Shown here: positions 18,157 through 26,137 of the stretch, one piece after another
How the letters are laid out: every line of letters begins with the position of its first letter
Numbering within the stretch: the stretch's first letter is position 1
DNA from: Rhizobium sp. BK251
Lineage (GTDB): Bacteria > Pseudomonadota > Alphaproteobacteria > Rhizobiales > Rhizobiaceae
DNA: 64,000 nucleotides
Direction: 5' to 3'
NCBI RefSeq assembly: GCF_004345245.1
Contig: NZ_SLUQ01000005.1
Coordinates: forward strand, 310,001-374,000
Program-made: the position numbers and the translations under genes
Notes under the pieces: model-generated
Told to the model about the DNA's origin: nothing
Databases searched by the model: none
The model's input: the letters and a program-made list of their open reading frames with translations, nothing else

Positions 18157-19182
18157 ATGCGCGTCATCTATTCCGAGGATCACAAACTGCGCGATGCCAA
18201 GACGGAGCTGCATGGCGGCCTGCTTGTGAAGCCCTTCGAGGGGCCGTTCCGCGCCGAATGGATCCTGGAAGCGGTGAAGCAGGCGGGCTTTTCGGATATC
18301 GTCGCGCCGGAGCGCCACGGTCTCGAGACGGCGTTGAAAGTGCATGACGCCGGCTATCTCGATTTCCTTTCGAAGGCCTGGGAGATGTGGAAGGCAAGTG
18401 GTGCAGAGGGCGAGGCGATCCCGACGTCCTTCCCGGTCCGCCGCTCGACGCTGCGGGTACCGAACGATATCGACGCCCTTCTCGGCTACTATGCCAATGC
18501 CGCGGAAACGGCGATCACGGACGGCACCTATGAAGCTGCGATCGCCGCGATGCAATGCGCCGTAACCGGTGCGGACTGGCTGAACGGCGGCAATCGCTTC
18601 GCCTTCTCGCTTTGCCGGCCGCCCGGCCACCACGCCGGAATCGACCTCTTCGGCGGCTATTGCTTCATCAACAATGCCGCGGTTGCCGCCCAGCGCCTCC
18701 TCGATCTCGGTGCGAAGAAGGTCGCGATCCTCGACGTCGACTTTCACCACGGCAACGGCACGCAGGACATCACCTACCGCCGCGGCGATATCTTCTTCGC
18801 CTCCCTTCACGGCGAACCGGCCGATGCCTTTCCGTATTTCTGGGGCTACGCGGACGAGACCGGCGCGGAAGCGGGCGAGGGCTGCAATGCCAACTATCCC
18901 CTGCCGCGCGGCGCGCTTTGGGCCGCCTGGTCCGCGGCGCTCGCCGACGCCCTTTCCCGCATCAAGGGCTTTGGTGCCGAGGCGATCGTCGTCTCCCTTG
19001 GCGTCGATACCTTCGAGCGGGACCCGATCAGCTTTTTCAAGCTGACATCGGAGGATTTTACTCGCATGGGCGCGATGATCGCGGCAGCCGGCCTGCCGGT
19101 GCTGACCTGCATGGAGGGCGGCTACGGCGTGCCGGAACTCGGGCTCAATGTCGCCAACATGCTGACGGGCCTCGAGGCTTAA
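18157..19182 (+). CDS. Histone deacetylase family protein, probable acetylpolyamine amidohydrolase
   Basis: 341 residues, GGGAG before ATG 18157. The deacetylase signatures are present: RPPGHHAG (His158/His159), DVDFHHGNGTQ (Zn ligands Asp195 and His197), LGVDTFERDP (Zn ligand Asp284) and EGGYG (Tyr323). The N-terminal MRVIYSEDHKLRDAKTELHG and length match acetylpolyamine amidohydrolases better than lysine deacetylases. It would remove acetyl groups from acetylated polyamines in the cytoplasm. The GNAT and cupin regulator immediately upstream fit a small acetyl-polyamine module; recX follows by seven bases. Confidence 0.88.
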   Translation: MRVIYSEDHKLRDAKTELHGGLLVKPFEGPFRAEWILEAVKQAGFSDIVAPERHGLETALKVHDAGYLDFLSKAWEMWKASGAEGEAIPTSFPVRRSTLRVPNDIDALLGYYANAAETAITDGTYEAAIAAMQCAVTGADWLNGGNRFAFSLCRPPGHHAGIDLFGGYCFINNAAVAAQRLLDLGAKKVAILDVDFHHGNGTQDITYRRGDIFFASLHGEPADAFPYFWGYADETGAEAGEGCNANYPLPRGALWAAWSAALADALSRIKGFGAEAIVVSLGVDTFERDPISFFKLTSEDFTRMGAMIAAAGLPVLTCMEGGYGVPELGLNVANMLTGLEA

Positions 19183-19189
19183 CGACCCT

Positions 19190-19744
19190 GTGACGGACGA
19201 GACGGCTCAATCCGACACGCCGACGGCTCGCATGCTCTCCTGGGCGCGCAACTCCACCATCTATCGCCTGGAGCGGCGCATGATGACGGAGAAGCAGCTC
19301 TTCGACGCGATCACGCGGAAGGCACGGCAGAAGTTCGAGGAGATCAGCGAGGCGCAGGTGAGGGCACTCGCGGATGCGGCCGTCAAGTTCGCCTACGATC
19401 AGAAGGCGCTTGATGACGCGGCCTTCGCGGCCATGAGCACGCGATCGGGCGTCAATAGCGGCAGATCCAGGCGCATGATCGCGCAGAGGCTGTCGCAGAA
19501 AGGGGTCTCGGCCGATATCGCGTCAGAGGCTTTGGAAAATGTCGACGATCTTGTCGCTGCCGTCGTGATGGCGCGCAAACGTGCCTTCGGCCCGTTCCGT
19601 CGCGGCGAACTGGATGAAAAGCGCAGTGCGAAGGAGCTTTCGGCTTTCGCAAGAACCGGCTTCAGCCTCGACATCGGCCGGAAGATCTTCGCCATGGCGC
19701 GGGAGGAAGCCGAAGAGATTCTCGCTGCCGGCAAAAGCCTTTAG
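19190..19744 (+). CDS. recX: Regulatory protein RecX
   Basis: 184 residues from GTG 19190. It contains the three-helix repeats of the RecX family: YRLERRMMTEKQLFDAITRK, then RSRRMIAQRLSQKGVSADI, then ARKRAFGPFRR and FARTGFSLDIGRKIF. RecX binds RecA filaments and limits recombination and SOS activity. The start follows the deacetylase stop by seven bases, so it may be co-transcribed, although in other bacteria recX usually accompanies recA. Confidence 0.9.
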   Translation: MTDETAQSDTPTARMLSWARNSTIYRLERRMMTEKQLFDAITRKARQKFEEISEAQVRALADAAVKFAYDQKALDDAAFAAMSTRSGVNSGRSRRMIAQRLSQKGVSADIASEALENVDDLVAAVVMARKRAFGPFRRGELDEKRSAKELSAFARTGFSLDIGRKIFAMAREEAEEILAAGKSL

Positions 19745-19787
19745 AACAAGCGAGTGCGGGCAGCCTAGGCACTCTCCTTAGGCATAT

Positions 19788-20255
19788 TCAGGCCGGCTTG
19801 CGCAGCGGATCATCCAGCGCCGGATTGTAGAAGAGCGAGAGCGTAAGGCTCTTGGCGATGCGCTCAGCGGTTACCATGAACCAGTCCCGGGCTTCCCGCG
19901 AAGGTGCGATGTCGTCCAGCGTGGCGGAAAACAGCGCCAGCCATTCGCTGAAGAGCTCAGGCGCCAGGCCCTCAACGCCGAAATGCGCCTGTACAGGCTT
20001 GCCGCCATAGGCGCCGTTGCGAAAGGCGATCGACGACCAGAAGCGCTTCATCTTTTCCAGGTGGTCGGGCCAGCGGCCGGAGAGCCTGCCATCGAAGACA
20101 GGGCCGAGGCGCGGATGGGCCTGGATGCGGCCGTAGAAGGTCTCGACCATCGTCCCGATGAAGGCGGCGTCGACGCCGATCCGTTGCATGTCCGCTTCCG
20201 CACGCTCGCGGATTTCGGCGACATGGGCGGCGCGGCCCGACAATTCCCTATCCAT
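19788..20255 (-). CDS. Group III truncated haemoglobin
   Basis: 155 residues from ATG 20255, GGGAG eight bases upstream; TTG 20279 is an unneeded extension. The TrHb III pattern is visible: FYGRIQAHPRLGPVF (B/E region), RWPDHLEKMKRFWSSI, then KPVQAHFGVEGLAPELFSEW, where His91 is the probable proximal haem ligand, and WLALF. Group III globins bind O2 or NO with high affinity. It is convergent with recX and divergent from the iron exporter gene mbfA, fitting a local iron/haem theme. Confidence 0.9.
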   Translation of the reverse strand: MDRELSGRAAHVAEIRERAEADMQRIGVDAAFIGTMVETFYGRIQAHPRLGPVFDGRLSGRWPDHLEKMKRFWSSIAFRNGAYGGKPVQAHFGVEGLAPELFSEWLALFSATLDDIAPSREARDWFMVTAERIAKSLTLSLFYNPALDDPLRKPA

Positions 20256-20393
20256 GTAATGTGCTCCCGGCAGTGCCAATTGCCGCCGAATATAGGCAGT
20301 TTTCCGCCGGACCCAAGGCTTCGCAATCCTGTTGCGTCAATCTGTCAATTCGGCGGGGGTCAGCGCTTGACCGAAGCAGTGCTGCACTTTAGA

Positions 20394-20410
20394 TTTAGAA
20401 TAATTCTAAA
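20394..20410. promoter_or_regulatory. Iron control element (Irr box) in front of mbfA
   Basis: TTTAGAATAATTCTAAA is a perfect 17-base palindrome and matches the rhizobial Irr-binding ICE pattern TTTAGAA-N3-TTCTAAA. It ends 15 bases before the mbfA ATG, a position where Irr would block transcription. Irr regulation of mbfA is documented in Bradyrhizobium and Agrobacterium; here it is inferred from the site. Confidence 0.85.
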
Positions 20411-20425
20411 TGTGGAGATTTCATT

Positions 20426-21409
20426 ATGCTGGCGCGCTTTTTCAGGTCGTCGAAACGTTCATTTTCGTCTTTGTCGGAGCAGGAGATTCTTGCACTGGCA
20501 ATCGCCTCCGAGGAGGACGACGCGCGCATCTACCTCGCCTATGCCGATAGCCTGCGCGGCAAGTATCCGCAATCCGCCAAGGTCTTCGAGGACATGGCCG
20601 AGGTGGAGGATACCCACCGAAAGTCGCTGATCGAGATCCACCGCCAGCGCTTCGGCGAGCGGATACCGCTGATCCGCAGGGAGCATGTTCAGGGCTTCTA
20701 CGAGCGCAAGCCCGATTGGCTGCGCAACAACCTCTCCCTGGATGCGATGCGGGAAGAAGCGGAGGCAATGGAGGAGCAGGCCTATCGCTTTTATGTCGAG
20801 GCAGCAAAGAGGACGTCGGATGCCTCGACCAGGCAACTTCTGGGCGATCTTGCGCTGGCGGAGCAGGGGCATGAGGATATTGCCAGGATGCTCGGTGAAA
20901 AACACAGGCCGGATGACGTGAAGAAGGACGAGGATGAGACTGCGCGTCGCCAGTTCGTTCTCACCTATGTCCAGCCGGGGCTTGCTGGCCTCATGGACGG
21001 CTCGGTATCGACGCTCGCGCCGATCTTTGCCGCCGCCTTCGCGACGCAGGACACCTGGCAGACCTTTCTCGTCGGCCTCTCGGCCTCTGTCGGCGCCGGC
21101 ATATCGATGGGCTTCACCGAGGCCGCCCATGACGACGGCAAGATTTCCGGGCGCGGCTCGCCGGTCAAGCGGGGCCTCGCCTGCGGTATAATGACGACGC
21201 TTGGCGGGCTCGGGCACGCGCTGCCCTATCTGATCCCGCAATTCTGGACCGCAACCATTACCGCTGCGGTCATCGTCTTCTTCGAACTCTGGGCAATCGC
21301 CTTCATCCAGAACAAGTACATGGAGACGCCCTTCCTTCGCGCGGCCTTCCAGGTGGTGGTGGGCGGTTCGCTCGTCCTGGCCGCCGGCGTTCTGATCGGC
21401 AATGGGTGA
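20426..21409 (+). CDS. mbfA: Membrane-bound ferritin MbfA, iron exporter of the VIT1/CCC1 type
   Basis: 327 residues. Residues 10-160 are a ferritin-like di-iron domain (LALAIASEEDDARIYLAYAD, EDMAEVEDTHRKSL, EEQAYRFYVEAAKR, LALAEQGHED carry the Glu/His ligands). From about 180 to the end is a VIT1-like membrane domain with five helices, opening YVQPGLAGLMDGSVSTLAPIFAAAFA in pieces. MbfA exports iron and protects against iron and peroxide stress in Bradyrhizobium and Agrobacterium. The gene has its own promoter with an Irr box at 20394-20410. The neighbour on the other side is a globin gene. Confidence 0.94.
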   Translation: MLARFFRSSKRSFSSLSEQEILALAIASEEDDARIYLAYADSLRGKYPQSAKVFEDMAEVEDTHRKSLIEIHRQRFGERIPLIRREHVQGFYERKPDWLRNNLSLDAMREEAEAMEEQAYRFYVEAAKRTSDASTRQLLGDLALAEQGHEDIARMLGEKHRPDDVKKDEDETARRQFVLTYVQPGLAGLMDGSVSTLAPIFAAAFATQDTWQTFLVGLSASVGAGISMGFTEAAHDDGKISGRGSPVKRGLACGIMTTLGGLGHALPYLIPQFWTATITAAVIVFFELWAIAFIQNKYMETPFLRAAFQVVVGGSLVLAAGVLIGNG

Positions 21410-21512
21410 GGCGCGATCGGGCGCAGCCCGAGCAATCGATTGCAGCGCCGAACGCCCTGGGTCGAAGCGAGGGGCCGGGATATGGTGCCGCGCATGAAAT
21501 CCCACAAAACGA

Positions 21513-21537
21513 AAAGGCCGGCGAACCGCCGGCCTTT
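21513..21537 (-). terminator. Rho-independent terminator of the transglutaminase-like protease gene
   Basis: AAAGGCCGGCG pairs with CGCCGGCCTTT over 11 bases around loop AAC. Read on the minus strand the stem is followed by TTTTCGTTTTG, so it should end the gene that stops at 21560. It could also stop readthrough from mbfA. Confidence 0.82.
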
Positions 21538-21559
21538 CCGAATTTGCTGCAGTGGTGCC

Positions 21560-22159
21560 TTATCTCAGAGCGCCGACCAGAACGTCACGGCCATTCTGGA
21601 TCGTGACCCAACGCCCGGAATTGGCGCTCGCCTGCCGCTTGATGAAGGTATACGGCGTCTCGGACCAGGGCTTGACGGCATTGTTGAGGTTGTCGAGGAC
21701 ATAGTCCCCCTCTGCCGTGCGAAGCGTCAGGACCGCGTGGCCTTCGCCATCGGGCTTGCGAACCACGGTGATCAGGAGATCCGCCGCCGAAAAGCCCTGC
21801 TGGATCAGTCGCTTGCGCTTCAGGAGCGCGAAATCCTCGCAGTCGCCGGCGGTCGTGGGATAGGCCCACACTTCGTCGCGACCGTAGATTTCCTTGTCCG
21901 TCATCGGAGTAATGGAAGAATTGACTGACGAGTTAACGGAGCGAACGGTCGCCCATTTGCCAGCGGTCATCTTTACGGGAAGCGTGTTGCGGTTCGGGCC
22001 GCACTCGAAACGGTGCGACTGACAGAATTGATAATGACCAATCGGCTGCGATGTGCCGCTTCCGGTGATCATTGACTGGCTTTTTGTAAGAGCCGGCGTT
22101 GCCGCCGCAGACATAACAAAGACGGCCGTAATGGCCAACAGAACACCCTTGAACTGCAC
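21560..22159 (-). CDS. Transglutaminase-like cysteine proteinase (BTLCP family, LapG-like)
   Basis: 199 residues with a signal peptide (LLAITAVFVMSAAATPALT). The triad is Cys107 in AGDCEDFALLKR, His141 in EGHAVLTLR and Asp156 in YVLDNLNN, the pattern of bacterial transglutaminase-like cysteine proteinases (DUF920). LapG, the characterised member, is a periplasmic protease that releases adhesins; no LapD or adhesin gene is in view, so that role is a guess. Upstream lies a TTAA-N7-TTAA site, which suggests CtrA control. Confidence 0.88.
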   Translation of the reverse strand: MQFKGVLLAITAVFVMSAAATPALTKSQSMITGSGTSQPIGHYQFCQSHRFECGPNRNTLPVKMTAGKWATVRSVNSSVNSSITPMTDKEIYGRDEVWAYPTTAGDCEDFALLKRKRLIQQGFSAADLLITVVRKPDGEGHAVLTLRTAEGDYVLDNLNNAVKPWSETPYTFIKRQASANSGRWVTIQNGRDVLVGALR

Positions 22160-22185
22160 GCCGCTTCCCTTCTGTGACCCCCGAC

Positions 22186-22202
22186 CTTAACAAAGAGTTA
22201 AG
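22186..22202. promoter_or_regulatory. CtrA-type site TTAA-N7-TTAA
   Basis: On the plus strand CTTAAC, five bases, GTTAAG form an inverted repeat that exactly satisfies TTAA-N7-TTAA, the binding pattern of the alphaproteobacterial cell-cycle regulator CtrA. It sits about 28 bases before the start of the minus-strand transglutaminase-like gene. More TTAA(C) half-sites follow between 22225 and 22270. Confidence 0.55.
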
Positions 22203-22367
22203 AATGTATGGGAAAGGAAGTCAATCGTTACTTAAGTGTTAACGGATGCCTACAGAAAATATGGTTAAAATGCTACCTAATCCCGGGACAACCCGCAAAA
22301 GTCGGTCGTTTGGGCCGAATTTCGCGCAATTGGTGCCGCGCGCCGTCAGCGAATGTACAGCCCGCCG

Positions 22368-23171
22368 TTAACGAATGACAAGCGCGGAGACGGCATCGAG
22401 CATGCGCTCGAGGTCCTGCGGACGCGAGAGGCGATGGTCGCCGTCGCGCACGAGAGTAAGTATTACGTCGTCGGCGGGAAGGTGCTCCAGGAGCTTCAGC
22501 GCGTGCGACCAGGGAACGTCGGCGTCCTGCATGCCCTGGAGGATATGGACGGGGCAACCGGTTTCGATGATCCCCTTGAGGACGAGATTGTCACGGCCGT
22601 CTTCAATAAGGGCGCGCGTGAAGATGTTCGGCTCCGGACTGTATTCCGACACCTCCTCGAAATAGCCGCGCTCGGCAAGCGAGGAACGTTCGGCATCGGA
22701 AAGCTCGGGTTCAAGCAGTTCGTAGGTGAAATCCGGTGCCGGTGCGATAAGCACCATGCCTTCGACCCTGGGGCCATTCGGCTGCTTGCGCAGCTCCTGT
22801 GCGAGCCGAAGCGCGATCCAGCCGCCCATCGACGAGCCGACGAGGACGATGCGCTGCGGCGCGGCGTGGCCGACGACGCCGAGTGCCTCCTCCAACCATC
22901 GCGAGATCGTGCCGTCCGTGAACTGGCCGCCGGAAATGCCGTGGCCCGAATAATCGAAACGGATGGAGGCAAGCCCCTCCCTTTCGGCAAACGCGTCAAG
23001 TTCCACCGCCTTCGTGCCCGCCATGTCGGAACGATAGCCCGAAAGCCAGACGAGCGTCGGGCCGCTGACGTCATCGCGAGCCTTGCGCACCAGCATCGCG
23101 ATCGATCTTGCCTGGTCGCCGGCGCCGATGGTGATGAAGCTGGGTTCGGGCGTGCTCGATGCTTCGGCCAT
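22368..23171 (-). CDS. Alpha/beta hydrolase, thioesterase/esterase-like
   Basis: 267 residues. The nucleophile elbow is GSSMGG (Ser114), with likely acid Asp216 in LQGMQDADVP and His246 in DGDHRLSRP; WLSGYRSDM supplies the oxyanion strand. The layout resembles ABHD10/palmitoyl-protein thioesterase-like bacterial hydrolases. There is no signal peptide, so it is cytoplasmic. Substrate unknown. It is divergent from infC. Confidence 0.85.
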   Translation of the reverse strand: MAEASSTPEPSFITIGAGDQARSIAMLVRKARDDVSGPTLVWLSGYRSDMAGTKAVELDAFAEREGLASIRFDYSGHGISGGQFTDGTISRWLEEALGVVGHAAPQRIVLVGSSMGGWIALRLAQELRKQPNGPRVEGMVLIAPAPDFTYELLEPELSDAERSSLAERGYFEEVSEYSPEPNIFTRALIEDGRDNLVLKGIIETGCPVHILQGMQDADVPWSHALKLLEHLPADDVILTLVRDGDHRLSRPQDLERMLDAVSALVIR

Positions 23172-23353
23172 GGGGCGTACTCCTGTTGCGGCGCAGGCTC
23201 TTAAATCAGATTCGTCCTGCGGCTGACAGGAGGTGATTTTTCCAATAAACCATGCTATTGACTTCAGCGCAGCAATACCGACATTTCCGCCAGTTGCACC
23301 GGCGGGACAGCGCGGCTGCGACTATTTCGAAACAATTCGAGGAGAATACGACC

Positions 23354-23893
23354 ATTCGCAGACCTTTTAAAGCCGACGCGCCCGTCAAGGAAGGGCCGCG
23401 TTCCAATCGGGAAATCCGCATACCGAAAGTTCAGCTGATCGCGGCTGATGGACAGAATATGGGCGTTGTCGCCACGGACCAGGCATTGAGAATGGCAGAG
23501 GAGGCCGGCCTCGACCTGGTGGAAATCTCCCCAAATGCTGAGCCGCCAGTGTGCAAGATCCTTGATCTGGGCAAGCTGAAATATGCCAACCAGAAGAAGG
23601 CCGCCGAGGCGCGCAAGAAGCAGAAGATCGTCGAAGTCAAAGAAATCAAGATGCGCCCGAACATCGACACCCATGATTATGAGGTGAAGATGAAGGCGAT
23701 CGGCCGCTTCTTCGAAGAAGGCGACAAGGTCAAGGTCACGCTGAAGTTTCGCGGCCGCGAAATGGCCCACCAGGAACTCGGCATGAAGCTTCTGCAGCAG
23801 GTCAAGGAAGACACGCAGGAGATCGCCAAGGTGGAAGCCGAGCCCAAGCTCGAGGGCCGCCAGATGATGATGGTCCTGGCGCCGAAGGCATAA
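23354..23893 (+). CDS. infC: Translation initiation factor IF-3 with AUU start codon
   Basis: 179 residues beginning at ATT 23354, nine bases after GAGGAG (23339-23344): the product starts (M)[17 protein letters not shown] and contains [25 protein letters not shown] and [13 protein letters not shown], ending in the C-terminal 30S-binding domain. Starting at the upstream ATG 23252 would add 34 residues unlike IF-3. An AUU start is the known device by which IF-3 limits its own synthesis, because IF-3 rejects non-standard start codons. A terminator follows at 23915. Confidence 0.96.
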   Translation: MRRPFKADAPVKEGPRSNREIRIPKVQLIAADGQNMGVVATDQALRMAEEAGLDLVEISPNAEPPVCKILDLGKLKYANQKKAAEARKKQKIVEVKEIKMRPNIDTHDYEVKMKAIGRFFEEGDKVKVTLKFRGREMAHQELGMKLLQQVKEDTQEIAKVEAEPKLEGRQMMMVLAPKA

Positions 23894-24251
23894 GCAGGAT
23901 CTCGTCAGCACGGGAGCCGTCCGTCGCGACGGCTTTTTTGTTTTTGCCCGCTCCCTCGTTTCCGTGACCCGAACAGGAATAAGGAGCGATGCGGCGCCGG
24001 AACAGGCAGGTGGCAGCGGCGGCAAATTCCGCCGGCTTGCCCGTTGCACTTTTCCAGCACTGCGGTTATAAGCGCGCGTCCGAACCGACCGGCAGGGCAT
24101 GCCGTGGCGGTTCAGAATGCTTGTGGAACGGTTCGTCGCCGTCGCCACAGATCAACAACAAACGCTCCCGCGCCTTTTGCGAAGACCGGAAACGGCCCCG
24201 CAGGAGGGCTTTTTTGATAAAGCGCGCGAGGGGTACGGAAGGAGTAGCAAA
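23894..24251 (+). promoter_or_regulatory. 358-base leader between infC and rpmI
   Basis: No supported gene. After the infC terminator (23915-23940) the remaining part should hold the promoter and untranslated leader of rpmI-rplT. A small stem, GGCCC/GGGCT (24194-24210) followed by six T, lies 36 bases before the rpmI start and could be an attenuator of the kind used by L20-controlled operons. The binding of L20 here is inferred, not shown. Confidence 0.4.
23915..23940 (+). terminator. Rho-independent terminator after infC
   Basis: AGCCGTC pairs with GACGGCT around loop CGTCGC and is followed by TTTTTTG. It is 22 bases after the infC stop and separates infC from rpmI-rplT. Confidence 0.88.
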
Positions 24252-24455
24252 ATGCCCAAGATGAAGACGAAGTCCTCTGCCAAGAAGCGGTTCAAGATCA
24301 CCGCGACCGGCAAGGTCAAGGCCGCCGCCGCTGGCAAGCGCCATGGCATGATCAAGCGTACCAACAAGTTCATTCGCGACGCCCGCGGCACCATGGTTCT
24401 TGCAGAACCCGATGGCCGCAAGGTGATCAAGAACTACTTGCCGAACGGTCTCTGA
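24252..24455 (+). CDS. rpmI: 50S ribosomal protein L35
   Basis: 67 residues: [20 protein letters not shown], then [18 protein letters not shown], a typical L35. GGAG lies eight to ten bases before ATG 24252; the open frame upstream to 24099 is not part of the protein. Followed by rplT after 40 bases, the normal order. Confidence 0.97.
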   Translation: MPKMKTKSSAKKRFKITATGKVKAAAAGKRHGMIKRTNKFIRDARGTMVLAEPDGRKVIKNYLPNGL

Positions 24456-24495
24456 GACTTTTCGCGACACGCTTCAAGATTAAGGAGATCATGAC

Positions 24496-24900
24496 ATGGC
24501 ACGCGTAAAAAGAGGCGTCACCGCCCACGCCAAGCACAAGAAGGTTCTGAAGGCTGCCAAGGGCTTCTACGGCCGCCGCAAGAACACCATCCGCGCCGCA
24601 AAGGCGGCCGTGGACCGTTCCAAGCAGTACGCTTATCGCGACCGCAAGGTTAACAAGCGCAATTTCCGCGCTCTCTGGATCCAGCGCATCAACGCCGCTG
24701 TCCGCGAATTCGGCCTCACCTACGGCCGCTTCATTGACGGTCTGAACAAGGCCGGCATCGAAGTCGACCGCAAGGTCCTTTCCGACATGGCGATCCATGA
24801 GCCGGAAGCGTTCGGCGCCCTGGTTGCTGCTGCAAAGAAGGCGTTGGACTACCTCAAGGACGCCGGTACGAAGAACGAGTTTGAAAGCGCGGTCAACTAA
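24496..24900 (+). CDS. rplT: 50S ribosomal protein L20
   Basis: 134 residues, [20 protein letters not shown], then [20 protein letters not shown] and [20 protein letters not shown], full length. In many bacteria L20 is also the repressor of its own operon. A terminator follows at 24939. Confidence 0.98.
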   Translation: MARVKRGVTAHAKHKKVLKAAKGFYGRRKNTIRAAKAAVDRSKQYAYRDRKVNKRNFRALWIQRINAAVREFGLTYGRFIDGLNKAGIEVDRKVLSDMAIHEPEAFGALVAAAKKALDYLKDAGTKNEFESAVN

Positions 24901-24938
24901 GCCAGCGCTTCCCAAGCTTTGCACTTCATCAAATTGGG

Positions 24939-24975
24939 AAACCCGCGCTGGTTGGGCTGGCGCGGGTTTTTCTTT
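24939..24975 (+). terminator. Rho-independent terminator after rplT
   Basis: AAACCCGCGC pairs with GCGCGGGTTT over ten bases around an 11-base loop, followed by TTTCTTTCTC. It lies 38 bases after rplT and 66 before pheS. I looked for a Phe-rich leader peptide that would make it an attenuator for pheST and found none. Confidence 0.85.
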
Positions 24976-25040
24976 CTCTACGCTCCCCGCGCCGTCCGGT
25001 GCCTGAACCTGCCCCGCCCCTGAAGAAAAGAAGAAGAGAT

Positions 25041-26123
25041 ATGTCCGATCTCGATACGCTGAAATCATCGCTTCTGACGGAGATCGCCGCCGCTGGCGAC
25101 GAGCCGGCGATCGAGGCCGTGCGAGTTGCGGCCCTCGGCAAGAAGGGATCGGTTTCCGATCTCCTGAAGACGCTCGGCAGCATGTCGCCCGATGAGAGGC
25201 AGACACGCGGCGCGGCCATCAACGCGCTGAAGAACGAGGTCACCGAGGCGGTCAACGCGCGTAAGTCGGAGCTTCGCGAGGCGGCGATCGACGCACGGCT
25301 GAAGGCCGAGACCGTCGATGTTTCGCTGCCGGTCCGCTCCTCGCCGGCCGAGCGCGGCCGCATCCATCCGATCAGCCAGATCGTCGACGAGATCACCGCG
25401 ATCTTCGGCGACATGGGCTTTGCGATAGCGGAAGGCCCCGACGTCGAGACCGACTACTATAATTTCACGGCGCTGAACTTCCCCGAGGGTCACCCGGCGC
25501 GCGAGATGCACGACACCTTCTTCTTCAATCCGGACGAGAAGGGTGAGCGAAAGGTGCTGCGCACCCACACCTCGCCGGTGCAGATCCGCACCATGGAGGC
25601 GCAGAAGCCGCCGATCCGCATCATCATTCCCGGCAAGACCTACCGCCAGGACAGCGATGCCACCCATTCGCCGATGTTCCATCAGGTCGAGGGCCTCGTC
25701 GTCGACCGGAAGGCAAACGTCGCCAACATGCGCTGGGTGCTGGAGGAGTTCTGCAAGACCTTCTTCGAGGTCGATAGCGTGACCATGCGCTTCCGGCCGT
25801 CCTTCTTCCCCTTCACGGAGCCCTCCTTCGAGGTCGATATCCAGTGCGACCGTTCGGGGCCGATCGTGAAGTTCGGCGAGGGCACCGACTGGATGGAGAT
25901 CCTCGGCTGCGGCATGGTGCATCCGAACGTACTGCGCTATGGCGGCCTCGATCCCGATGAATATCAGGGCTTTGCCTGGGGTATGGGGCTCGATCGCATC
26001 GCCATGCTGAAATATGGCATGCCCGACCTGCGCGACTTCTTCAACGCCGACGTCCGCTGGATGACGCATTACGGCTTCCGCCCGCTGGACGTGCCGACGC
26101 TGTTCGGCGGTCTGAGCGCGTAA
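25041..26123 (+). CDS. pheS: Phenylalanyl-tRNA synthetase alpha subunit
   Basis: 360 residues from ATG 25041 with AGAAGAGAT upstream. The N-terminal coiled coil is followed by the class II core: [39 protein letters not shown], motif 2 [13 protein letters not shown] and motif 3 [18 protein letters not shown]. It forms an alpha2-beta2 enzyme with PheT, encoded 14 bases downstream. Confidence 0.98.
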   Translation: MSDLDTLKSSLLTEIAAAGDEPAIEAVRVAALGKKGSVSDLLKTLGSMSPDERQTRGAAINALKNEVTEAVNARKSELREAAIDARLKAETVDVSLPVRSSPAERGRIHPISQIVDEITAIFGDMGFAIAEGPDVETDYYNFTALNFPEGHPAREMHDTFFFNPDEKGERKVLRTHTSPVQIRTMEAQKPPIRIIIPGKTYRQDSDATHSPMFHQVEGLVVDRKANVANMRWVLEEFCKTFFEVDSVTMRFRPSFFPFTEPSFEVDIQCDRSGPIVKFGEGTDWMEILGCGMVHPNVLRYGGLDPDEYQGFAWGMGLDRIAMLKYGMPDLRDFFNADVRWMTHYGFRPLDVPTLFGGLSA

Positions 26124-26137
26124 GGGAGGATAGGACA

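Noticed and set aside
23252..23353. ATG start of infC at 23252
   Set aside because: The added residues are unlike IF-3, and the AUU at 23354 has GAGGAG at correct spacing.
24976..25040. Phe-rich leader peptide controlling pheST
   Set aside because: No short frame with Phe codons and a ribosome binding site precedes the hairpin, which is better read as the rplT terminator.
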